NCBI GenBank assembly: GCA_046594105.1
Contig: JBKJQB010000177.1
Span: 1-19,115, forward strand
Direction: 5' to 3'
Origin: JBDSGC01 sp046594105
GTDB lineage: Bacteria > Acidobacteriota > Thermoanaerobaculia > Gp7-AA8
DNA length: 19,115 bases
The translations under genes were made by a program, and so were the position numbers. The notes under the pieces were generated by a model. The model was not told the origin of the DNA. It made no database searches and saw nothing but the letters and a program-made list of their open reading frames with translations. Below, one piece after another: positions 1 to 6,007 of this stretch (positions are counted from its first letter, which is position 1; the number at the start of each line of letters is the position of its first letter).

Positions 1-2
1 GG

Positions 3-491
3 ACTGTCAAGTACAACCAAGGCGAAAACATTGGCCTGGTCCCGCAAGGTGCCAAGGGCGACCTTGGGATGTTTCTGCTCGACAAGACGGGTGGCGGCTA
101 TGAACAAGACACCATCATTTCAGACGGTCCAATCACATATGGGACGGGGCTGAGCGACGAGGATCGCCAGAACGCTTGGAAGCAGTTTTTCCTGATGATG
201 GTAAAGACGGCTACGGATCAGCAGGGGAAAGACACTCTTCGCGTGAAGTTGTCCAGAAGGTGTCTTCCCAATCAAGACTTTTGCAGCGTCTTACTCGATG
301 CCATGCTTGTGGGTATCGGAGGTCTACAGAAGCCGCGAAAGGTCCTAGTCATCGTCGCAACTGATCTCCATGACCAAACCAAACAGGTCCAAAGAATGGT
401 CTGCACCTGGCCTGCGAAGAAGAGGCAGGTGTGCCGGGATTGGGACACCGGCAAGTTGGTGACCGGAGATATGCCGAAAGGACACAACTAG
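3..491 (+). CDS. Hypothetical protein, 5' truncated by window edge; probable integron cassette gene
   Basis: The reading frame is open from base 3 to a TAG at 489-491, with no in-frame stop or convincing ribosome site before the first internal ATG at 69, so the start is probably outside the window. The visible 162 residues are soluble and have no signal peptide or membrane segment. The second half contains a hydrophobic strand (residues KVLVIVATDL) and scattered cysteines. I do not recognise the family. The stop codon is followed after 13 bases by the left arm of an attC-like site (505-529). An ORF stop placed immediately before attC is typical of integron gene cassettes, and cassette ORFs are often orphan proteins like this one. 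Function unknown. Confidence 0.6.
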   Translation, partial: TVKYNQGENIGLVPQGAKGDLGMFLLDKTGGGYEQDTIISDGPITYGTGLSDEDRQNAWKQFFLMMVKTATDQQGKDTLRVKLSRRCLPNQDFCSVLLDAMLVGIGGLQKPRKVLVIVATDLHDQTKQVQRMVCTWPAKKRQVCRDWDTGKLVTGDMPKGHN

Positions 492-504
492 CCTCACCTG
501 GCAC

Positions 505-544
505 ACCTAACACGTTGTTGCAGCGGACTCGCTTTGCTCGCCGC
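505..544 (+). other. Half of an attC-like recombination site
   Basis: ACCTAAC at 505-511 fits the RYYYAAC R'' core of integron attC sites. It is followed by an L''-like segment, TTGTTGCAGCGGAC (515-528), and a small hairpin AGCGG...CCGCT (522-526 / 540-544). The expected right arm (a GTTRRRY box preceded by a complementary L' box) is absent downstream, so the site appears truncated and fused to other DNA. The left arm resembles that of the better-preserved site at 4575-4685, which also has GGTTGCAGCG. I infer a decayed cassette junction; a chance match is possible. Confidence 0.45.
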
Positions 545-635
545 TATCGTCCTGCAGGCCGCGCTCTTCGGCGCCTTCCATCTCTATCAGGGCATCGGGG
601 GCGTGCTAATCACCGGCGCGGTCGGACTGCCCTGT
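516..635 (+). pseudogene. Fragment of a CPBP-family intramembrane metalloprotease
   Basis: In the frame read from 516, the translation from about 534 is LAAIVLQAALFGAFHLYQG followed by IGGVLITGAVGL. This matches the hydrophobic FxxxH motif (here FGAFH) and following helix of CPBP (CAAX protease/bacteriocin-processing) membrane proteases. The upstream ExxxR motif and the rest of the protein are missing. After about residue GL the frame runs into sequence that no longer looks hydrophobic and then into the antisense of the DoxX gene. It has no plausible start codon or ribosome site. It is best read as a remnant left by rearrangement next to the half attC site. Confidence 0.55.
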
Positions 636-668
636 GATGCTTCGAGAAAACCCGGCCCTCTCCTGCCA

Positions 669-1157
669 TCACGGAGGGGGAGGCGAGTTCTTGGGCGGTG
701 GGAACACGTAGCGGTGGAGGATGGCGTCGATGGAGAACAGGCCCGGGCCGAAAGCCAGAACCAGAAGGCAAACCAGCAGATAGAGGAACGGCGTGGCCGC
801 CGTGAATGCGTCGGGATTGCTGAACACGTGGACGAGAGCCTCGCGATCCGCCGTCATGAAGGCCACGATCATGTTGATAGTCAGCGGGATGGCGATGAGG
901 CGCGATGCCAGTCCGACCAGCAGCAACAGTCCCCCCACGCACTCCAGAAGGGCGACGAACGGCGCATTGAGTCCAGGCGCCGGCACGCCGAGTTGTGTCA
1001 GGAACTCGGTGAAGCGATCCAGATGCTGCAACTTCCCCCGTCCGCTCTGGAAAAACTGCCATCCGATGTAGAGGCGGAGGGCGAGCAGCAACGGGCTCTG
1101 AAGCCTGTCGAAACCCCTCACCGCCAGGTCGTGCCAGCGTCGGGCCCTCTCGATCAT
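669..1157 (-). CDS. bufD: DoxX-like membrane protein of the bufferin operon (BufD-like)
   Basis: This 162-residue DoxX-family inner-membrane protein has about four hydrophobic helices, around residues 15-30, 60-80, 85-105 and 120-145. The second segment contains the family-typical ECVGGLLLLVGL stretch. DoxX proteins commonly accompany DUF692/DUF2063 pairs; their role there is unproven, and membrane redox or delivery functions have been proposed. The start is ATG at 1157-1155, which overlaps the TGA of the upstream DUF2063 gene as ATGA. It is preceded by GAGGAA, so translational coupling is likely. The frame stays open further upstream, but that part is antisense-like and lies inside the bufC gene, so I did not use it. 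The C-terminus is proline-rich. It is the last gene of the operon. The family call is firm; the symbol is by context. Confidence 0.85.
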   Translation of the reverse strand: MIERARRWHDLAVRGFDRLQSPLLLALRLYIGWQFFQSGRGKLQHLDRFTEFLTQLGVPAPGLNAPFVALLECVGGLLLLVGLASRLIAIPLTINMIVAFMTADREALVHVFSNPDAFTAATPFLYLLVCLLVLAFGPGLFSIDAILHRYVFPPPKNSPPPP

Positions 1158-1999
1158 GAGTCGTTCCTCGGCGGGAGACTCATCGAAGTGAATAGCCCCG
1201 CGGCGCTCCAGTCGCGGAACCAGCTGAAAAGGTCCATCTGATCGGGAAACCGGCGGAGACGCCGCTGGAAGGATGCCAGAGCCTCGCCCAGAGACTTGCC
1301 TTGAACGAGACCCTCCAGCAGCGTGAACGCCGGCCGCTCGAGCGGCATCCGATACACGGAGTAATCCCTGCGATGAATCACCAGCCACGAGCGCACTCGC
1401 CGAGGAACGATGGGGGCTCCTTCTCGATGGGCCTGAAAAGAGGAATTGGCGTCGTACGAAAACTCGTGCAATCGGAGCGCGGGGATCGGTACGAACCGCA
1501 CGCGCTCGAGATCTTCGGGCGCGATGGAGCCAATCGAGTCGGAAGCCAGAGGCGCACGCTCCTCTTCGTCGAACACCTGGGTCATGGCCAGTTCGAGGCG
1601 GGCCAGGTCGTAGCAGAAGATCTTGCGCGGAATCGTGCTTGTTTTGATGAACGCGGGCAATTCGTCGCCCAGCCGATTGAGGGTGTAACTGGTGGACGGA
1701 TGGGACAGAACATAGTCGCCGATCAGAGACTCGAAAGCGGACTCGCCGAGATGCTGTTGCAACGCCGGATAATCAGCGGCGATCGACTCGATCATCCGCA
1801 TCATGTACATGCCGTGATAGATCTCGACGCGCTGCACAGCGTCGAGCGAGTGAGAGGGCGAAACCACGCTGTGAATCTCGTGGGGATCGGCCCACCTGGT
1901 CGCATCGCCGGCGGACAGCGCCTCTTCGATGGTCCCCGGATGCGTCACCACGGCCTGCATCCACTGCTGCAGCGGACCCAGTCGCAGTTCAGATGGCAC
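1154..1999 (-). CDS. bufC: DUF2063 domain protein, partner of the DUF692 iron enzyme (BufC-like)
   Basis: The 281-residue product has the DUF2063 N-terminal helical domain (about residues 8-120), with the family motif YHGMYMMRMIESIAADYPAL at 61-80, then LG and F at 84-89. A C-terminal winged-helix-like region (about 215-275) resembles RiPP recognition elements. In MNIO systems this protein binds the precursor leader or signal region and presents it to the DUF692 enzyme. The start chosen is GTG at 1999-1997, giving PSELRLGPLQQWMQA, a normal DUF2063 N-terminus. It overlaps the end of the DUF692 gene by 11 bases. The open frame extends further upstream but there reads antisense-like sequence within bufB. 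The 3' end overlaps the DoxX gene by ATGA. The start codon is the least certain point. Confidence 0.88.
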   Translation of the reverse strand: MPSELRLGPLQQWMQAVVTHPGTIEEALSAGDATRWADPHEIHSVVSPSHSLDAVQRVEIYHGMYMMRMIESIAADYPALQQHLGESAFESLIGDYVLSHPSTSYTLNRLGDELPAFIKTSTIPRKIFCYDLARLELAMTQVFDEEERAPLASDSIGSIAPEDLERVRFVPIPALRLHEFSYDANSSFQAHREGAPIVPRRVRSWLVIHRRDYSVYRMPLERPAFTLLEGLVQGKSLGEALASFQRRLRRFPDQMDLFSWFRDWSAAGLFTSMSLPPRNDS

Positions 2000-2831
2000 G
2001 AGCCACGTCCAGAGGGGTCCTGAACGCTTCGGCCTTCCTGGCCTCAGCGTGGACCGTTTCGAAATCAGGAATGTCCGCATCCCATTCAAGCAGGGTGGAA
2101 ACGTTGCCGGTGCGCGCGCAGGCACGCGCATAGAGAGCCCATACCTCGTCGATGACGTGGTCGCTGTGGCTATCGATGATGTGGGTGCCATAGTTGGCGT
2201 GACCGGCGAGGTGGTACTGCACGACGCGGTCGGCGGGGATGCGGTCGACATACGCCGCCGGATCAAAGCCGTGATTGAAGCTGCTGACGTAGACGTTGTT
2301 CACGTCGAGAACCAGGCCGCAGTCGCTCTCTTCCGCCAGGGTCGCCAGGAAGTCCCACTCGGTCATGGTCGAGCTGGCGAATTCGACGTAGGTCGAAGGA
2401 TTCTCGAGGATCAGCGGCCGGCCGAGGAAGTCCGACACCTGCCGCACCCGTTCCGCGGTGTGACGCAGGGACTCCTCGTGGTACGGCATGGGAAGAAGAT
2501 CGTGCACGTTGCGTCCGCTCACTCCGGTCCAGCAAAGGTGGTCTGACACCCAGCAGGCTTTTGTCCGCGCCGCCAGGGCCTTCAGTTTCTTCAGATAGTC
2601 GTAGTCCAGAGGGTCAGTCCCGCCGATAGAGAGGGAGACGCCGTGGAGAACGATCGGGTAGCGCTCGGCGATCTGATCGAGGACGTACGCGGGGCGTCCT
2701 CCGGTGTCGAGGAAATTTTCCGACAGCGCTTCGAACCAGTCCACCTGCGGCATGACCCCCAGGATGTGGTTGAAGTGAGTGGTGCGAAGCCCGACCCCGA
2801 TGCCGAGATCGGGAAGTTGAAAACGATTCAT
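1989..2831 (-). CDS. bufB: DUF692 multinuclear non-heme iron-dependent oxidase (MNIO, BufB-like)
   Basis: This 280-residue TIM-barrel enzyme of the DUF692/MbnB family is full length for the family. The metal-site signature is intact: HGVSLSIGG with H63, SDHLCW with D97-H98, LENPSTY with E143-N144, LDVNNVYVSS with D176-N179, HLAGH with H207 and H211, DSHSDHV with D220 and H222, and LLEWD with E249. Characterised relatives use a di- or tri-iron centre and O2 to convert peptide cysteines into heterocycles such as oxazolone-thioamide or thiooxazole. The enzyme acts in the cytoplasm before export. The start is ATG at 2831, preceded by GGGAGAG. It lies 61 bases after the precursor gene, behind a hairpin (2845-2878), and overlaps bufC. 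The substrate is presumably the ten-cysteine peptide encoded upstream. Confidence 0.93.
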   Translation of the reverse strand: MNRFQLPDLGIGVGLRTTHFNHILGVMPQVDWFEALSENFLDTGGRPAYVLDQIAERYPIVLHGVSLSIGGTDPLDYDYLKKLKALAARTKACWVSDHLCWTGVSGRNVHDLLPMPYHEESLRHTAERVRQVSDFLGRPLILENPSTYVEFASSTMTEWDFLATLAEESDCGLVLDVNNVYVSSFNHGFDPAAYVDRIPADRVVQYHLAGHANYGTHIIDSHSDHVIDEVWALYARACARTGNVSTLLEWDADIPDFETVHAEARKAEAFRTPLDVARAI

Positions 2832-2844
2832 GACTCTCCCGGAT

Positions 2845-2878
2845 GGAGCGACGAAAGCGCACGCGCCTCCGCCGCTCC
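2845..2878 (-). promoter_or_regulatory. Intercistronic hairpin between precursor gene and bufB
   Basis: GGAGCGACG (2845-2853) pairs with CGCCGCTCC (2870-2878) over nine positions, with one G-U wobble on the transcribed strand. Inside the loop, GCG and CGC can form a second small stem. On the minus-strand transcript it sits after the bufA stop and just before the bufB ribosome site, and it has no U-run. It therefore looks like an mRNA-stabilising or attenuating stem rather than a terminator. Such an element could give more precursor than enzyme, which RiPP clusters usually need. Confidence 0.5.
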
Positions 2879-2892
2879 TGGAAACGCAAGAC

Positions 2893-3288
2893 TTACGAAG
2901 CCTTGGGAGGAACGGCGCAGCTCCCCTTGCCCTTGCACGCGTTCTTGCCGTCCGCCCCCTGTCCCTTGCAGGCGTTCTTGCCGGCGCAGTCGTGCTTCAT
3001 GCTCTTGGAGGCGCAGCCACCCTTGCCCTTGCAGGAGTTTTTGCCGGCGCAGCCATTGTTGCCGGACTTGCAGCCGCCATGGCCCTTACACGAGTTCAGG
3101 CCTTTGCAAGCGTGTTTGTCTGCGTGTGACTTCTTCGTGTGTTTGGCCATCGGCTCTGCCGACGACATTCCATTCTGCGAGGTGAGTTGATTGGAGCTCA
3201 CCTGATTCGCGAGAAGATTGGTTCCGGCGGTCAGGCCGGAAAGGACACCACCCAAAACGAGGTACCGCGCAAGTTCACGACTATTCAT
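2893..3288 (-). CDS. bufA: Ten-cysteine, Lys/Gly-rich exported peptide, probable bufferin-type RiPP precursor
   Basis: The gene encodes 131 residues. Residues 1-28 form a Sec-type signal peptide (MNSRELARYLVLGG, then a hydrophobic core ending near NLLA). Then comes a Ser/Gln/Asn-rich linker (about 29-55), and a low-complexity core from about 56 to 126 rich in Lys, Gly, Ala and Asn. The core has cysteines at 61, 67, 73, 80, 86, 92, 101, 107, 118 and 124, mostly as CxxxxxC pairs in repeats like CAGKNSCKGKGGC. In bufferin/HvfA-type systems a DUF692 enzyme modifies such cysteines and the exported product binds copper. ATG 3288 was chosen because AAGGAG sits five bases upstream of it; a GTG at 3294 overlaps that site. 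The family assignment rests on composition and operon position; the exact modified cysteines are unknown. Confidence 0.82.
   Translation of the reverse strand: MNSRELARYLVLGGVLSGLTAGTNLLANQVSSNQLTSQNGMSSAEPMAKHTKKSHADKHACKGLNSCKGHGGCKSGNNGCAGKNSCKGKGGCASKSMKHDCAGKNACKGQGADGKNACKGKGSCAVPPKAS
2963..3052 (-). repeat. In-frame repeated segment inside the precursor core
   Basis: A 27-base segment at 2963-2989 recurs at 3026-3052 with two mismatches, 63 bases (21 codons) apart. Each copy encodes the nine-residue unit CAGKN[AS]CKG. Weaker partial copies (LNSCKGHGGC, GKNACKGKGSC) flank them. The near identity at DNA level, with the frame kept, suggests growth of the cysteine core by recent internal duplication. 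Confidence 0.7.
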
Positions 3289-3350
3289 AGACACTCCTTT
3301 TCCTTTTGAGACTCTGATCGAAGAGGTTTCGAGGATTCGACCCAGTCATC

Positions 3351-3379
3351 TGATGACCAACATAGGTCATAGGTTTCAA
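3351..3379 (-). promoter_or_regulatory. Palindromic operator candidate and possible promoter of the buf operon
   Basis: ATGACC (3353-3358), six bases, then GGTCAT (3365-3370) form a perfect 6+6 inverted repeat 65 bases upstream of the bufA start, between the peptidase stop and bufA. On the minus strand TTGAAA (3379-3374) could be a -35 box. A 17-base spacer that contains the dyad then leads to TCATCA (3356-3351), a poor -10. A dyad centred in the promoter spacer would suit a dimeric metal- or stress-responsive regulator. The palindrome is plain in the sequence; the promoter reading is speculative. Confidence 0.4.
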
Positions 3380-3397
3380 TCGGGGGGGTAGGAACCG

Positions 3398-4414
3398 TTA
3401 CCCTCGCCCGGTCAGCGCCCGTCGAACGATGGCCAGAGGGGAATCGAGAACCAGGATCACCCTGTCTCCCCGCTCGACGATCCCGAGTTCCTTCCACAGT
3501 CGCGCGAGATCCACCGGATCGGACTTCCTGCCCATTTTCTCGTGAAGAGTTTGCAGCACTCGCAAACCGACCGCGGCGTCGCCTCTCTGCAAAACCTTTT
3601 CTGCCGGCCAGGTTGCCGAGCCGTCCCCTCCCTCGGCATTGATGGCTTTCAGAGCGTCGTCCAGGGTTTTCCGATTGCCGCTCTGTTTGCGGATCTCCAT
3701 GTCGGCAAGAAGCCAGAAAAGCGCTCCACCCCAATATGTGCGACCCCAGGTAGCCGTCCGATCCAGTCCCTCGTCTCCCGGCTGCGGCAGACCCTGCGGC
3801 ACCCCTTCAAGAAACCCGCGCCAGACTTCCTCCTCAGAGATTTGTCCGGCTCTCGCGCGCGCCAGGGGCTCCAGATAGGTCGATAGCCCTTCGCCCATCC
3901 AGTCACGGCCTTCTTGAATGTCGGGGAATCCCAGATGGAACATCTCGTGGGTCATGACCCAGTCGGATCGCAGCGATTCTCTCGTGCTCCTGCCTCCAGC
4001 TGCGATCCGAATGAGCCTGCCGTCAAAGGTGACCCCGTGGGATACGCCGCTTCCGCCGGTCACCTCGACCACGATCGTCAGCCTCGGTACGGGGAATCGC
4101 TTGTAGACCGAGGCCACCGCGGTCGCGCTGTCGGTGATCCACCTTTCGATCACGTGACGAAAGGATTGCGATACCGGTCTGGAAAAGCGGATACGAATCG
4201 CCGCGCCGGCAATGGACACGTTCGAGTCCGTGGGTGGCGACGCCGAAAGCCGCGTGGCAAGAAGCAGGAACAGGAGAAAGAGATGCACCGATCGACCGAA
4301 CCGGGCGCGGGGGCAGGGAAGACTGTTCCCAGGGGAGGGTGCGGTGGGCGGACGCGGAACCGAACCGAAACCGAGGCTCGTGGCGAAGACGGAGAGTGGC
4401 AAGGATTTCGTCAT
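3398..4414 (-). CDS. Putative secreted zinc metallopeptidase (gluzincin-like, HEXXH)
   Basis: The 338-residue protein has a leucine-rich membrane/signal segment (HLFLLFLLLATRLSAS, about residues 44-59) after an unusually long N-terminus. A catalytic region follows with HEMFH at 156-160 and WMGEGLSTYLEP, whose glutamate (E175) is the likely third zinc ligand, as in M1/M61-type gluzincins. The remainder is alpha-helical and resembles the C-terminal half of small aminopeptidase-like domains. ATG 4414 is preferred over ATG 4435 because GGGAGAG lies five bases before it. It is co-directional with the buf operon, 109 bases upstream of bufA, so read-through is possible. A role in trimming the exported peptide is attractive but unsupported; it may be independent. 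The exact family is uncertain. Confidence 0.72.
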   Translation of the reverse strand: MTKSLPLSVFATSLGFGSVPRPPTAPSPGNSLPCPRARFGRSVHLFLLFLLLATRLSASPPTDSNVSIAGAAIRIRFSRPVSQSFRHVIERWITDSATAVASVYKRFPVPRLTIVVEVTGGSGVSHGVTFDGRLIRIAAGGRSTRESLRSDWVMTHEMFHLGFPDIQEGRDWMGEGLSTYLEPLARARAGQISEEEVWRGFLEGVPQGLPQPGDEGLDRTATWGRTYWGGALFWLLADMEIRKQSGNRKTLDDALKAINAEGGDGSATWPAEKVLQRGDAAVGLRVLQTLHEKMGRKSDPVDLARLWKELGIVERGDRVILVLDSPLAIVRRALTGRG

Positions 4415-4574
4415 GCGGACTCTCCCGGCTCGCATGCATCATATCCCGCGGATGAGTGGAGCCCTGTTGCATGAAAGCGCGAATGTCTGCGTTTGGATCT
4501 CCGTCGCGTCGCAGTCCTTGACACACGGAGTCTCGACTGTGCGCTCCGACAAACGACCCACCGCGAAGATCACT

Positions 4575-4685
4575 GGCTAACGCTAACTATCGGTTGCAGC
4601 GCACACGTTGCCGCAACCTGCCGCGTCGCTGTGCGATACTTCTTGGCTTGCGGCATCGTGCCGCTGAACCGAATGTCCGTTAGGC
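4575..4685 (+). other. attC-like integron recombination site 1
   Basis: The right end is GTTAGGC (4679-4685), a perfect GTTRRRY R' box. The left end has GGCTAAC/GCTAAC (4575-4587). The flanking arms, left TCGGTTGCAGCG (from 4590) and right CGCTGAACCGA (from 4663), are complementary except for one extra G in the left arm, which would be the extrahelical base characteristic of attC. Deeper in, TGCCGCAA (4609-4616) pairs with TTGCGGCA (4648-4655). The length of 111 bases is within the known attC range. The next gene starts 37 bases after the R' box. The R'' box is imperfect, so recombination activity is not assured. Confidence 0.78.
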
Positions 4686-4721
4686 GCAGCAGCCAACACT
4701 CATCGGCAGTAGGAGGTTTCC

Positions 4722-5204
4722 GTGGCCGTATCACACACAATCCGCCAGCGACTCGAGGCGCAGGGCTTCTGTAATCTCGACGATACGACCCTTACTGAAC
4801 TGGCGCCCTGGCTCAGATGGTCGCCTGCCCTCTGCACTGTCTTCATGACCGTTGGCGTGGCGCTCAGAGCTCCGTTCGTACTCTGGGCACTTGCGGCCAC
4901 GGCCCTTTTGGGAGCAATCCTCCCATTCCATCCATTCGATCTCATCTACAACTACGCCGTTCGCTACATCACCCGTACGAGGCCCCTTCCTCGCAACGGG
5001 GCACAGCGTCGCTTTGCCTGTGCTCTCGCTACGGCGTGGTTGGTAGCGACGGGCTGGGCCTTCTACGTCGGCGCCACCATGACCGGCCTCGTTCTCGGTG
5101 TCTCGCTGACTCTCGTTGCCGCCCTTGTCAGCTTCACGCACATCTGCATTCCGTCCATGATCTACAACGCCATCTTCTCGCGTCGCCCCGTCCTCTCTCC
5201 TTAG
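4722..5204 (+). CDS. DUF4395-like integral membrane protein (integron cassette gene)
   Basis: The 160-residue protein has a short soluble N-terminus (to about residue 33) and four hydrophobic helices, about 36-52, 54-72, 98-118 and 119-140, ending in FTHICIPSMIYNAIF. This arrangement and the central loop (ITRTRPLPRNGAQRRFACAL) resemble DUF4395 membrane proteins, whose function is not known. The start is GTG 4722, preceded by a consensus AGGAGG at 4711-4716 with five-base spacing. The gene sits alone between attC-like sites 1 and 2 in the standard cassette orientation, so it is expected to be carried as a roughly 625-base mobile cassette (4680-5304). It could depend on outside transcription, as cassettes usually lack promoters. 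The DUF4395 assignment is from memory of the pattern. Confidence 0.75.
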   Translation: MAVSHTIRQRLEAQGFCNLDDTTLTELAPWLRWSPALCTVFMTVGVALRAPFVLWALAATALLGAILPFHPFDLIYNYAVRYITRTRPLPRNGAQRRFACALATAWLVATGWAFYVGATMTGLVLGVSLTLVAALVSFTHICIPSMIYNAIFSRRPVLSP

Positions 5205-5214
5205 GGATGGCTGC

Positions 5215-5310
5215 GCCTGAGCGGTTGAAGCGGACTTCGGGTCGCCTGTTGTTACGATTACACTCACGTTCTTGCCGCGGGCCGAAGCCGGTGAGCTTGG
5301 AACGTTAGGC
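5215..5310 (+). other. attC-like integron recombination site 2
   Basis: GTTAGGC at 5304-5310 is identical to the R' box of site 1. The left end is GCCTGAG (5215-5221), a degenerate R'' box, followed by an L''-like GGTTGAAGCGGAC. The internal arms CGGACTTCGGG (from 5231) and CCGAAGCCG (from 5282) pair with one unpaired A in the left arm. The site begins about ten bases after the stop codon of the preceding gene and ends 19 bases before the next start. It is less symmetrical than site 1 and may be degraded. Confidence 0.62.
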
Positions 5311-5329
5311 GGCGAACCAGCGCCCCGAC

Positions 5330-5959
5330 ATGACGACGACAGAGATCGATCACCTTGTCTTCGCCACGCCCAACCTGGCTCAGGGTGTTGGCGAGATCGA
5401 AGCGCTCACAGGCGTTCGTGCCTCCGTTGGGGGGCAACACCCTGCGTGGGGTACGCACAACCGCCTTCTTGCGCTCGGGACAGACAAGTACCTCGAAATC
5501 ATCGCCCCCGACCCTTCTCAGCCAACGCCGGCCAGGCCGCGGCCCTTCGGTATCGACACGCTGAGCCACTCCCGACTTGTCACTTGGGCCGTTCGTGGCA
5601 CCGGCCTCGAACAATTCGCGAATTCAGCTGCCGAGCGCGGAGTGCCTCTCGGTGAGGTATTCTCAGGTAGCCGTGTTCGGTCAGACGGCGTTGTCATTTC
5701 CTGGCAGCTCACAAGCCCGTGGTCGCTACTTGAGGGCGGGCTTATCCCGTTCTTTATCGACTGGGGAGCTTCTCCCCATCCTGCCGCCTCAGCTGCTATC
5801 GGTCTGTCTCTTATCGAGCTACGCGCCGAGCATTTCAGTCCTACCGTCCTGGCCGGAAGTCTTCGTACCCTTGGGCTAAGTCTCCCAGTTCAGCGGGCAT
5901 CCAACGCAGCACTTGTGGCCACCATCAGGGGCCCCAATGGCCTCATTCATCTCCGATAG
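5330..5959 (+). CDS. VOC/glyoxalase-like domain protein (integron cassette gene)
   Basis: The 209-residue protein has two VOC-type beta-alpha-beta-beta-beta halves. The first begins with IDHLVFATP (H8 a probable metal ligand) and contains the glyoxalase_3-type segment GGQHPAWGTHNRLLAL followed by YLEIIAPDP, with E56 as a second candidate ligand. The second half, about residues 100-209, contains WQLTSPW, IPFFIDWG and a final GPNGLIHL strand. Proteins of this type are common in integron cassettes and in genomes as putative small-molecule-binding or lyase-like enzymes of unknown substrate. The start is ATG 5330, with only a weak ribosome site. It directly follows attC-like site 2. I found no attC after its stop, so its own 3' site appears lost. 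Confidence 0.82.
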   Translation: MTTTEIDHLVFATPNLAQGVGEIEALTGVRASVGGQHPAWGTHNRLLALGTDKYLEIIAPDPSQPTPARPRPFGIDTLSHSRLVTWAVRGTGLEQFANSAAERGVPLGEVFSGSRVRSDGVVISWQLTSPWSLLEGGLIPFFIDWGASPHPAASAAIGLSLIELRAEHFSPTVLAGSLRTLGLSLPVQRASNAALVATIRGPNGLIHLR

Positions 5960-6007
5960 CGCTTCAAAGGCCGCCGCCTTCGTTTTCCGCACACCCGCAA
6001 CAGGATC

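Noticed and set aside
630..668. Possible terminator after the DoxX gene (CCCTC...GAGGG with TTTT further on)
   Set aside because: The stem is short, imperfect and poorly positioned relative to the T stretch.
4212..4580. Plus-strand frame whose TAA lies in the R'' region of attC-like site 1, as in a cassette gene
   Set aside because: Most of it is antisense to the peptidase N-terminus and its protein looks random. Only the last part could be the remnant of a cassette ORF.
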